From the NCBI RefSeq assembly GCF_024054195.1, contig NZ_JAMXLB010000001.1:2309085-2373084 (forward strand): a DNA stretch of 64,000 nucleotides. The letters are read 5' to 3'. The notes beneath the pieces are model-generated. The model did not search any database. It was not told the DNA's origin and was given only the letters and a program-made list of their open reading frames with translations. The DNA comes from Flavobacterium sp. NRK F7. GTDB lineage: Bacteria; Bacteroidota; Bacteroidia; Flavobacteriales; Flavobacteriaceae. Of the stretch, positions 1 through 7,462 are shown piece after piece. The translations under genes were made by a program, and so were the position numbers. Numbering within the stretch: the stretch's first letter is position 1; each line of letters begins with the position of its first letter.

Positions 1-194
1 GATTTATAAGTGTTGAAAGTGCTAGAAATGAAATTGGTATAACGGTATCGTATTGGGAAAGTTTAGAAGCGATTCGTAATTGGAAGACCCATATCGATCA
101 TTTAGTTGCTCAAGAAAAGGGGAGAAATACATGGTATAAAAACTACAAGGTGAGAATTGCAAAAATAGAAAGAGAATACGATTTTGGATTCTAA
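1..194 (+). CDS. ABM-domain protein, C-terminal part (partial at window edge)
   Basis: The frame is open from base 3 to a TAA at 192-194, so only about 63 C-terminal residues are visible. The peptide contains VSYWESLEAIRNWK followed by H-x-x-H-L, and ends in Y-D-F-G-F. This is the pattern of the antibiotic biosynthesis monooxygenase (ABM) dimeric alpha/beta-barrel fold, a family that includes haem-degrading enzymes and many small proteins of unknown role. The start lies outside the window, so neither length nor active site can be judged. A strong hairpin terminator follows directly. Confidence 0.7.
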   Translation, partial: FISVESARNEIGITVSYWESLEAIRNWKTHIDHLVAQEKGRNTWYKNYKVRIAKIEREYDFGF

Positions 195-201
195 CAAAAA
201 C

Positions 202-236
202 AAAAGAGGTTTAATTTTTAAATTAAACCTCTTTTT
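202..236. terminator. Bidirectional hairpin terminator
   Basis: A near-perfect inverted repeat has arms at 202-217 and 220-235 (core AAAGAGGTTTAAT and its complement). It is T-rich on both sides. It sits between two convergent genes, the ABM protein and the endonuclease, and can serve both. Confidence 0.8.
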
Positions 237-256
237 ATAGCCCTATATAGAAATAT

Positions 257-1363
257 TTAATTTACAATAATCTTTTTAGTGATTGTAGCATTTTCAGATG
301 CTACTTTTACCATATAAAATCCACTATTTAAATTGTTTATTTGATACGTTTCAGTAGAAATTGTATTTGGATTTTTAATTTCTTGTACAATTTGCCCATT
401 GATATTGTAAACCACCATTTCTTTTAAAGAAGTAGGTGAGGATACAAAAATAGTGTTGTTGCTTGTTGGGTTTGGATATATATTTACAAGAGTAGCTAGA
501 TCAAAATTTTCAGAAGATAAGAAAATAGTTGGCCATCTATTCTCAGCAGCTGGGCCACCCCAAATCACGGTTGCTAAATAAGGGTTATCTATAAATGGAT
601 TACGATTCCCTTGAGCATATGTGTTTGCGGTATTACCATGGTAGGTATTTCTATTGTCTTCATATTGAGAAACAGGATCTTCTACATTCCATTGTAAAAA
701 TAGATCAATCATATCGGCATCATTTGCAACAGGATTACCAACACCTACATTTATTGGTAAACATTGCGAACCGTAGCGCAGGTACATATACATCATCATA
801 CGCGCTACATCACCTTTCCATTCATCACCAGGATACCACGTTGATGCAGTAATATCTCCAGAATTTCCAGAACCTGCAGCAAATTTTTCACTAGATCTAT
901 CATTGTTTCGGTCTACATCACTTGCTCTTAAATGATGCGCATCTTCACCAGCATCACTTGCTCCTCCATCATCTAAACCAGGAGTTCCTAATGATTTTGC
1001 ATATACATGTTCTCTGTTCCATTCGCATGATGAAGAACCACCATTTGAAAATTTATTACGACTTCGGTGATCTTTATCGTCAGTTGGAGAAGATGGGCAA
1101 GTATTTGAACTAAAACCATATAATAATAATACATTATTTGAATTTGCTGGATCTAAATCCGTTACTTGAGTGGCATTCCAAACTTCAGAATACGTAAGAT
1201 AATTGGTGTGTGTAGTAGCAATTTTTGTTGCAAGAGCACTTTTTAAAGCCATTCCTGTTAAATTCCAGTCCATATTATCATAATATGGAGATGCTGGAGC
1301 ACCATCTTGTGCAAATGTTGCACAACTTAAAAGTAAAAGTAATAGAGTTAATTTGTTTTTCAT
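257..1363 (-). CDS. Secreted endonuclease I family nuclease with type IX sorting domain
   Basis: This 368-residue protein starts with a signal peptide (Lys, a long Leu run, cleavage near A-x-A at residues 16-18). The core matches the EndA/NucM endonuclease I family: CEWNREHVYAKS at about residues 113-124 supplies the His-Me-finger histidine, followed by DAHHLRASDVDRNNDRS. Such enzymes cleave DNA and RNA outside the cell using a metal ion. The last ~75 residues (LVNIYPNPTSN through GFYMVKV to the Lys-rich end) form a type A C-terminal sorting domain. This predicts export through the type IX system and surface attachment or release. Its start is 4 bases after the stop of the upstream methyltransferase gene, so the two are probably co-transcribed. 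Confidence 0.92.
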   Translation of the reverse strand: MKNKLTLLLLLLSCATFAQDGAPASPYYDNMDWNLTGMALKSALATKIATTHTNYLTYSEVWNATQVTDLDPANSNNVLLLYGFSSNTCPSSPTDDKDHRSRNKFSNGGSSSCEWNREHVYAKSLGTPGLDDGGASDAGEDAHHLRASDVDRNNDRSSEKFAAGSGNSGDITASTWYPGDEWKGDVARMMMYMYLRYGSQCLPINVGVGNPVANDADMIDLFLQWNVEDPVSQYEDNRNTYHGNTANTYAQGNRNPFIDNPYLATVIWGGPAAENRWPTIFLSSENFDLATLVNIYPNPTSNNTIFVSSPTSLKEMVVYNINGQIVQEIKNPNTISTETYQINNLNSGFYMVKVASENATITKKIIVN

Positions 1364-1367
1364 TTTT

Positions 1368-2582
1368 TTATAGTTTTCGTTCTAATAGGGCCATATAAAA
1401 TCCATCATAACCACTTTCGTGAGCTAAAACTTTTTGATCTTTTACAAAGGTAAAGTCTTTACCCGCTTCAGTAGTTAAAAAGTGTTGTACTTGTTTTTCA
1501 TTTTCTGATGGTAACACAGAACAAGTAGCGTATACCATTTTTCCACCAGGTTTTACAATTTTAGAATAGTTTTGTAAAACTTCCGCTTGAACTTGCTTAA
1601 TATTATCAATAAATTCAGGTTGTAATTTCCATTTGCTATCAGGATTACGTTTTAAAACGCCTAAACCACTACAAGGTGCATCAATTAAAACGCGATCTGC
1701 TTTTTCATGCAGTTTTTTAATCACTTTGGTAGATTCGATAACTCGAAATTCTACATTGTGTACTCCGTTTCTTTTGGCACGTAATTTTAATTGTTTTAAT
1801 TTACTTTCGTAAATATCCATAGCAATCAATTGACCTTTGTTTTGCATTAAAGAGGCTAAATGTAACGTTTTTCCACCAGCACCAGCACAGGTGTCTACTA
1901 CACGCATTCCTGGAGCAACATCTAAAAAGTAGGCCACTAATTGAGAAGAAGCATCTTGAACTTCAAAATACCCTTCTTTAAAAACATCTGTCATGAACAC
2001 ATTGGCTCTTTCTTTCAAAATTAAAGCATCAGGATAATCTTTAGAAGCGTAGGTCTCAATGTTCAAATCCATCAAGATAGCTTTTAACTTTTCTTTGGTG
2101 GTCTTCAAAGTATTGACTCTAAGAATAACTTCAGCTTGTTTATTTTGAGCCTCTAATTCTTTGGACCATTTTGCTTCGCCTAATTCTTTTACGCCTAATT
2201 CATCCATCCAATCAGGAATAGATTCTTTGAATTTTCTGATTTTTGATAATTCATCAAATCTTCCTTTAATTTTTCTTGAAGGAGTTCCTTCAAAATATTT
2301 CCAATCTGGAAGTGTGATTCCTCTTAATACTGCCCAAACAGCAAAAATTCTCCAAACATTATCTCTATCATAAGGTTCTTTCACTTCTGCGATTTCAGCA
2401 TATAAGCGTTTCCAACGAACAATTTCATAAATGGTTTCAGCTACAAACTTTCTATCGCTACTTCCCCAACGTTTGTCTTTTTTTAAGGCACGAGCTACTA
2501 CTTTATCAGCATATTCTCCTTCGTTAAAAATAGCTAATAATGAATCAATAACCGTAAAAACTAAATTTCTGTGTAATCTCAT
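1368..2582 (-). CDS. RsmB/NOP family RNA (cytosine-5) methyltransferase
   Basis: The 404-residue protein is a class I SAM-dependent RNA m5C methyltransferase of the RsmB/NOL1/NOP2/Sun family. The SAM-binding motif DTCAGAGGK lies near residue 226. The catalytic DAPCSGLG loop is near residue 300, and the second cysteine motif ATCSVLP is near residue 352. Both cysteines needed for the covalent mechanism are present. The N-terminal ~140 residues are a NusB-like or other RNA-binding region rather than a full PUA domain. The expected substrate is 16S rRNA, but the exact cytosine cannot be told from sequence. A T-run hairpin lies just upstream, belonging to the previous gene. Confidence 0.9.
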   Translation of the reverse strand: MRLHRNLVFTVIDSLLAIFNEGEYADKVVARALKKDKRWGSSDRKFVAETIYEIVRWKRLYAEIAEVKEPYDRDNVWRIFAVWAVLRGITLPDWKYFEGTPSRKIKGRFDELSKIRKFKESIPDWMDELGVKELGEAKWSKELEAQNKQAEVILRVNTLKTTKEKLKAILMDLNIETYASKDYPDALILKERANVFMTDVFKEGYFEVQDASSQLVAYFLDVAPGMRVVDTCAGAGGKTLHLASLMQNKGQLIAMDIYESKLKQLKLRAKRNGVHNVEFRVIESTKVIKKLHEKADRVLIDAPCSGLGVLKRNPDSKWKLQPEFIDNIKQVQAEVLQNYSKIVKPGGKMVYATCSVLPSENEKQVQHFLTTEAGKDFTFVKDQKVLAHESGYDGFYMALLERKL

Positions 2583-2619
2583 TTTTATTTAATCAGCCCG
2601 CAAAGATAGTAATTTAAAC

Positions 2620-2647
2620 AAAAAAAGCTGCCATAAATGACAGCTTT
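2620..2647 (-). terminator. Rho-independent terminator of the 2669-3949 gene
   Basis: The inverted repeat AAAGCTG (2624-2630) / CAGCTTT (2641-2647) extends with one mismatch around a TAAA loop. Read on the minus strand it is followed by seven T residues. It lies immediately downstream of the Arg/Ser-rich secreted protein gene. Confidence 0.8.
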
Positions 2648-2668
2648 ATTATACAGTATATAAAAACG

Positions 2669-3949
2669 TTATACTCTACCACCACGATTTGAATTTCCTC
2701 TTCCAGATGAATTTCCTCTTCCAGATGCACTACCACTTTGTCTAGAGTTACCACCACTTCTAGTTGTAGCATTCCCTCTGTTAGTATTAGAACTTCTTGA
2801 TGAATTCATAGTAGCATTATTTCTAGTTGTAGATGCACCTCTTGATGTATTGGTTCTAGAACTTGAATTTCTATTGGGTTCATAATTTCTAGTTGCACCT
2901 GAATTCGATCGTACTGAGGAATTAGTATTTCTTGGAGTATTGGTTATTGATTTTGTACTTCTGTTTGAGGAATAACTTCTTGGAGAATTACCAGAATGCG
3001 TATTATCTCTTGTTGATGAATAGTTTCTAGGTGTAGTTCCATTTGAATTATTTCTTGTTGAAGCATTCCCTCTAGTTGATGTCTCTGCGTTTGATCTTCT
3101 TGTAGCATCATAACTTCTTGTAGCACTTGAATTCGTTCTGTTTCCTCTTGTACTAGACGTTCTGTTATTGTATGCTAATTCTCTTGAACCAGGTACTCTT
3201 GTACGTATAGATCTGTTTTGATCCATTTCATATCTATTGCTATATCCAGAATTTCTATGACTGAAGGATCTGTTTGGGTATCTTCTTTCATAACCATTTG
3301 CTCTTCTACCATAATAGGCATTGTAAGCATATGAACATCTTCTAGTAGTTACATAATGATAGCTGTGACCAAAATTAATGTGTACAGCAATATGATTTCT
3401 ATATCTAAAAATTGGGAATGGTCTCCAGTAGGTATAGTAGGTAGGATAATAATTCCAATACCAACTTGAGCAATAAGGACGGTAACTGCTAACCCAAAAA
3501 GTAGTATAAATAATTGGTCTGTGTACATAAACAGGTTCGTAAATATAATTTGCACCATACATATACACATCACCTACAACTTGTACTTGAACATTATTGT
3601 TGTTGTCTCGCTCTACTTCAATTGAGGCTACATCTTGATAAATATCTTTATCTAAAACGGCTTGAATGACAATAATATGAGCCGAACCTTCTACAGATTC
3701 TATAACACGTAAATAATCGACATAATTATCATTATTTAAATCTAAGTTAGAAATCTGAGCTTTTGGATCGTTCAATCTTCTTTCAAAGTCTTCTAAGTCA
3801 GAAGCATCACCAAATATAGTTGCAACTGCTCGTAAGTCTAAATTATCACTTATATCGCTACTGTTTGCTGTAACAGTTGTTTTATCTTGTGCAAAGGAAC
3901 CAATCGCTAAGAAAAAACTAAATATTCCGGTAAGTAAATTCGTTTTCAT
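2669..3949 (-). CDS. Exported Arg/Ser/Asn-rich low-complexity protein
   Basis: This 426-residue protein is of unknown function. Residues 1-20 form a signal peptide ending F-A-Q-D. Residues ~35-130 look like a folded domain containing DLNNDNYVDYLRV, which resembles a calcium-binding loop. Residues ~130-215 are extremely rich in Tyr and Trp. From ~220 to the end the chain is low complexity (R, S, N, T, G with repeated TRGN and RNxS motifs) and ends in G-R-G. The tail is very basic, so it may bind acidic polymers or nucleic acid at the surface; that is inference. No enzyme motif was recognised. A terminator follows the gene. Confidence 0.75.
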   Translation of the reverse strand: MKTNLLTGIFSFFLAIGSFAQDKTTVTANSSDISDNLDLRAVATIFGDASDLEDFERRLNDPKAQISNLDLNNDNYVDYLRVIESVEGSAHIIVIQAVLDKDIYQDVASIEVERDNNNNVQVQVVGDVYMYGANYIYEPVYVHRPIIYTTFWVSSYRPYCSSWYWNYYPTYYTYWRPFPIFRYRNHIAVHINFGHSYHYVTTRRCSYAYNAYYGRRANGYERRYPNRSFSHRNSGYSNRYEMDQNRSIRTRVPGSRELAYNNRTSSTRGNRTNSSATRSYDATRRSNAETSTRGNASTRNNSNGTTPRNYSSTRDNTHSGNSPRSYSSNRSTKSITNTPRNTNSSVRSNSGATRNYEPNRNSSSRTNTSRGASTTRNNATMNSSRSSNTNRGNATTRSGGNSRQSGSASGRGNSSGRGNSNRGGRV

Positions 3950-4006
3950 AAGTATTCATGTTTTATATTACATGAAATAGAAACCAATTATTGTGCCAAA
4001 AATTAT

Positions 4007-4684
4007 TTAGCTTATTTTTTGTAGTACTTTTTTATCTTTAATAAAAATCTTTTTCCCAAGTAATTCAATACTTTTGGCTTTATTAAATTCTGATAATAAT
4101 CGGATACAACTTTCTGTAGCTGTTCCAATCATTCCTGCTAATTCTTCTCTCGAAAGTTGAATGCGAATGCTACCATCTTCATTTTTACCAAAAGTATCTT
4201 CTAAATAAATCAAAGTTTCTGCTAAACGTTGTTTTACGGTTTTTTGAGCCATATCGACCATGTGATCATCAGCTTCTTTTAAATCGCCACAAATAGTTTT
4301 CATTACATTCATGGAGAAATCATTATTTTGATTGAAAAACTGCAATATTTCAGTTTTTGGTACGAAACAGACTTCCATGTCTTCTAATGCAACAGCAGAG
4401 AGATTTGCCGATTCTTCACTAATCATAGAGCGTTGTCCTAAAAGTTCACCAGCTTTAACTAATTTCACAATTTGATCCTTACCATTAGAGCTTAATTTGG
4501 ATAATTTACAAACACCATCTTTAATACAATATATACCATTTAAGGTTTCTCCTTCTTCGAAAATTGGTTCACCTTTTTTAATAGTGTAAGAAGTTTTACA
4601 ATTTGCCATTTGAACTAACTGATCTTTTGTTAGTGCTTTAATAGAGCTAAATTGTCTTACGATACATTGTTCGCACTTACTCAT
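4007..4684 (-). CDS. fnr: FNR/CRP-family transcriptional regulator
   Basis: The start was set at the ATG at 4684 (MSKCEQC), which gives 225 residues. The longer open frame to 4882 runs into the divergent ccoI gene and its promoter. The protein has an N-terminal cyclic-nucleotide-binding-type sensor domain (~25-140), a long dimer helix and a C-terminal winged helix-turn-helix (~165-220). Cysteines at 4, 7, 29, 53 and 59 could ligate a 4Fe-4S cluster, as in FNR. The recognition helix reads TATESCIRLLSEF. It keeps the Glu and Arg of the ExxxR pair that reads TGA half sites but lacks the Ser typical of E. coli FNR. This fits the ATGAT boxes seen nearby. It probably activates ccoI, ccoS-P and hemN and may repress itself. 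Confidence 0.85.
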   Translation of the reverse strand: MSKCEQCIVRQFSSIKALTKDQLVQMANCKTSYTIKKGEPIFEEGETLNGIYCIKDGVCKLSKLSSNGKDQIVKLVKAGELLGQRSMISEESANLSAVALEDMEVCFVPKTEILQFFNQNNDFSMNVMKTICGDLKEADDHMVDMAQKTVKQRLAETLIYLEDTFGKNEDGSIRIQLSREELAGMIGTATESCIRLLSEFNKAKSIELLGKKIFIKDKKVLQKIS

Positions 4685-4720
4685 AGTTAGGGATAATTTT
4701 TTTTCAAATATACTTAAAGT

Positions 4721-4734
4721 ATGACAAATATCAT
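4721..4734. promoter_or_regulatory. FNR-like box in the fnr/ccoI divergent promoter
   Basis: The sequence ATGACAAATATCAT is a near-palindrome (TGAY-N4-ATCA). Its centre at 4727.5 is 36.5 bases upstream of the last G of AACCTTTG (4757-4764), a near-consensus -7 box for ccoI. That corresponds to about -41.5, a class II activation position. On the minus strand it overlaps the -33 region of a perfect TATATTTG -7 box for fnr (4712-4705), which suggests autorepression. Confidence 0.75.
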
Positions 4735-4787
4735 ATTTTAAATTAGAACCAATTGCAACCTTTGTTACAGGTAAAAATGAGCAAATT

Positions 4788-7169
4788 ATGGATGCAAAAA
4801 AATGTTTCCATTGTGGTAATTCTATAGTAGATAATGAAGTAATTGATTTTGATGCAAAAAAATTTTGTTGTAATGGTTGCAAAACGGTCTACGAAATTTT
4901 CAGTCAAAATGATTTGACCTGTTATTATGATTTTGAGAAGGCTCCAGGAGCAACACCACAAGATATTAAAGGAAAATATGACTTTTTAGATGATGAAAAA
5001 ATTAGTAGTAAACTCTTCGACTTTCAAGAGGGTAACACCAGTATTGTTTCACTTTACATTCCTCATATACATTGTAGTTCGTGTATTTGGATTTTGGAAA
5101 ATCTACAAAAACTACAAGAAGGGATAACGAGTTCACAAGTTAATTTTCCTCAAAAAAAAGTACGCATTACGTTTGATACATCAGTAACTTCTTTAAAAGA
5201 GATAACCTATCTTTTAAGTTCTATTGGTTACGAACCCTACATCAGTTTAGAAAATTTTGATTTGGGCAAGAAAAAAGTAGATAGAAGTTTACTATATAAA
5301 CTAGGCGTTGCCTTTTTTTGTTTTGGGAATATTATGTTATTGTCATTTCCAGAATACTTTGAAGTAGAAGAATATTGGATCAATCAATACAGAGGTTTTT
5401 TCCGTTGGTTGATTTTTGCTCTTTCTTTGCCTTCTTTTTTATACTCAGCAAGTGATTATTATGTTTCTGCGTATAAAAGTTTAAAATCGAGATTACTAAA
5501 CATCGATATTCCTATTGCTTTAGGGATTATAGTCATGTTTGTGCGCAGTACCATTGACATTGTTTTTAATTTCGGACAGGGTTTTTTCGATAGCTTAACA
5601 GGTTTAGTATTTTTTATGTTGCTAGGTAAATTATTTCAACAGAAAACGTATAATTTTCTTTCTTTTGAACGTGATTATAAATCCTATTTTCCGATAGCCA
5701 TTACAAAAATTAATGTAGATGGTTCAGAAATACCTATTCAAGTTTATGATATTGAAAAAGGAGATCGATTACTTATTCGAAATCAAGAATTATTACCAGT
5801 AGATGCGGTTTTAATATCTGATAAAGCCGCTATCGATTATAGTTTTGTAACGGGTGAAGCGGTACCCATTGAAAAAAAATCGGGTGATAAAGTTTTTGCA
5901 GGAGGAAAGTTAAATGGTAATAATATCGAAATTGAAGTATTGTATACGGTTTCTCAAAGTTATCTAACGCAACTGTGGAGTAATGATGTATTCCAAAAGA
6001 GAATGCAACAAAAACACAAAACGATTACAGATCAAGTAAGTCGTTATTTTACACCTATACTTTTAGTATTTGCTTTTTCGGTTTTTGTTTTTTGGTTATT
6101 TATTGATGTTACTACTGCTTTTAATGTACTTACAGCTATATTAATAGTGGCTTGTCCTTGTGCCTTAGCTTTAACAGCACCCTTTACATTGGGTAATGTT
6201 TTACGAATTATGGGAAAGCAAAAAATGTATTTAAAAAATGCAGTTGTTATAGAGCAATTGGCTAAAGTAGATACAGTAGTTTTTGATAAAACAGGTACTA
6301 TAACAACAAATAAAAAAACTTCAATTACGTATGAAGGTGATACTTTGAAAGAAAACGAAATTGTACTTTTAAAAAATACATTACGCGGTTCTAATCATCC
6401 TTTAAGTAGAAGGTTGTATGATTTTTTACCTCAAGTAGAAAAAGTAGTGCCTTCTCATTTTGAAGAAATAATTGGTAAAGGTATTGAAGCAACTTTTAAC
6501 AATCAAATTGTAAAACTCGGCTCTTCAGACTATTTAGAACATATCAGTGAAAATACACATAAGAAAACAAAAGTACATATTGCGATTAATGGTATATATA
6601 AAGGCAGTTTTGTATTTAATAATCAATATAGAAAAGGGTTAGAAGAATTATTTGAATCCTTATCAGAAAGCTATTCGTTAACCATTTTATCAGGAGATAA
6701 TGATGGGGAAAGAACGATTTTAGAAAAAATGTTACCTGCAAACACCCAACTCATTTTTAATCAGAGACCTGAGCAAAAATTGCAATACATAGAAAATCTT
6801 CAAAACGAAGGTAAATATGTAATGATGGTTGGAGACGGTTTGAATGATGCTGGCGCATTGGCACAAAGTAATATAGGTATTGCCATTTCTGAAAATGTAA
6901 ATGTATTTTCTCCAGCGTGTGATGCAATTATGGATGCGTGTGAGTTTTCTAATATTCACTATTATTTGCAATACGCTAAGAATGCCATGCGAACTATCTA
7001 TATGAGTTTTGGACTTTCTCTTTTATATAATATAGTAGGGTTGTCCTTTGCTATATCTGGTAATTTATCTCCTTTGGTTGCAGCTATTATTATGCCGTTG
7101 AGCTCAATAACGATAGTCAGTTTTGTAACGGTAATGAGTAATTATTACGCTAGGAAAAATAGAAAATAA
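4788..7169 (+). CDS. ccoI: CcoI/FixI copper-translocating P-type ATPase
   Basis: This 793-residue P1B-type ATPase is expected to load copper needed for the CuB centre of cbb3 oxidase. Residues 1-60 form a Cys-rich metal-binding domain (CFHC, then CCNGC). A heavy-metal-associated domain with HCSSC is near residue 96. The membrane CPC motif (CPCALALTAPF) is near residue 455, and the phosphorylation site DKTGT near residue 500. Hinge motifs GDGLND and SGD are present towards the C-terminus. About eight membrane helices can be seen. It is divergent from fnr and 100 bases upstream of ccoS, as in the classical ccoGHIS/fixGHIS gene sets. The predicted promoter carries an FNR-like box. Confidence 0.93.
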   Translation: MDAKKCFHCGNSIVDNEVIDFDAKKFCCNGCKTVYEIFSQNDLTCYYDFEKAPGATPQDIKGKYDFLDDEKISSKLFDFQEGNTSIVSLYIPHIHCSSCIWILENLQKLQEGITSSQVNFPQKKVRITFDTSVTSLKEITYLLSSIGYEPYISLENFDLGKKKVDRSLLYKLGVAFFCFGNIMLLSFPEYFEVEEYWINQYRGFFRWLIFALSLPSFLYSASDYYVSAYKSLKSRLLNIDIPIALGIIVMFVRSTIDIVFNFGQGFFDSLTGLVFFMLLGKLFQQKTYNFLSFERDYKSYFPIAITKINVDGSEIPIQVYDIEKGDRLLIRNQELLPVDAVLISDKAAIDYSFVTGEAVPIEKKSGDKVFAGGKLNGNNIEIEVLYTVSQSYLTQLWSNDVFQKRMQQKHKTITDQVSRYFTPILLVFAFSVFVFWLFIDVTTAFNVLTAILIVACPCALALTAPFTLGNVLRIMGKQKMYLKNAVVIEQLAKVDTVVFDKTGTITTNKKTSITYEGDTLKENEIVLLKNTLRGSNHPLSRRLYDFLPQVEKVVPSHFEEIIGKGIEATFNNQIVKLGSSDYLEHISENTHKKTKVHIAINGIYKGSFVFNNQYRKGLEELFESLSESYSLTILSGDNDGERTILEKMLPANTQLIFNQRPEQKLQYIENLQNEGKYVMMVGDGLNDAGALAQSNIGIAISENVNVFSPACDAIMDACEFSNIHYYLQYAKNAMRTIYMSFGLSLLYNIVGLSFAISGNLSPLVAAIIMPLSSITIVSFVTVMSNYYARKNRK

Positions 7170-7206
7170 GTCTTTTTAATTGGTTCTTTCAAAAATAATC
7201 TGGAGC

Positions 7207-7250
7207 ATGATAAATATCATATTTTTTGAAAAACTGTCCCCCTAACTTTG
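7207..7250 (+). promoter_or_regulatory. FNR-dependent promoter of the ccoS-ccoNO operon
   Basis: A perfect palindrome ATGATAAATATCAT occupies 7207-7220 (centre 7213.5). A perfect TAnnTTTG -7 box, TAACTTTG, lies at 7243-7250. The spacing from centre to final G is 36.5 bases, identical to the ccoI and hemN promoters. This predicts class II activation under low oxygen. Confidence 0.82.
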
Positions 7251-7268
7251 TTAACATAAATTTAAGGT

Positions 7269-7460
7269 ATGAGTGTCATTTATATTTTAATCACAGTAAG
7301 TATAGTTGTTGCTATTGTCTTCTTAATCGCTTTTATCAGAGCCGTAAAAAGTGGACAATTTGATGACGATTATACACCATCAGTCAGAATATTATTTGAC
7401 GATGAAATTAAAAAGTGCCCAAGTAAAACAATAAAAGTAGAAAAACAAAAATCAATCTAA
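7269..7460 (+). CDS. ccoS: cbb3 oxidase assembly protein CcoS
   Basis: This 63-residue protein has a single N-terminal membrane helix (residues ~3-26). It is followed by the family signature A-V-K-S-G-Q-F-D-D and an acidic tail. CcoS is needed for insertion of haem b and CuB into CcoN in the organisms studied. The gene lies 2 bases before ccoNO and is the first gene after the FNR-type promoter, so it leads the oxidase operon. Confidence 0.92.
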   Translation: MSVIYILITVSIVVAIVFLIAFIRAVKSGQFDDDYTPSVRILFDDEIKKCPSKTIKVEKQKSI

Positions 7461-7462
7461 TT

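Noticed and set aside
3349..3573. 74-codon open frame antisense or shifted within the Arg/Ser-rich protein gene
   Set aside because: It is a shadow of the biased codon use of the tyrosine-rich region. The same applies to the frame at 2944-3126.
4685..4882. Longer N-terminus for the FNR-like regulator
   Set aside because: It would overlap the FNR box, both promoters and the start of ccoI, and it adds sequence unlike any FNR family N-terminus.
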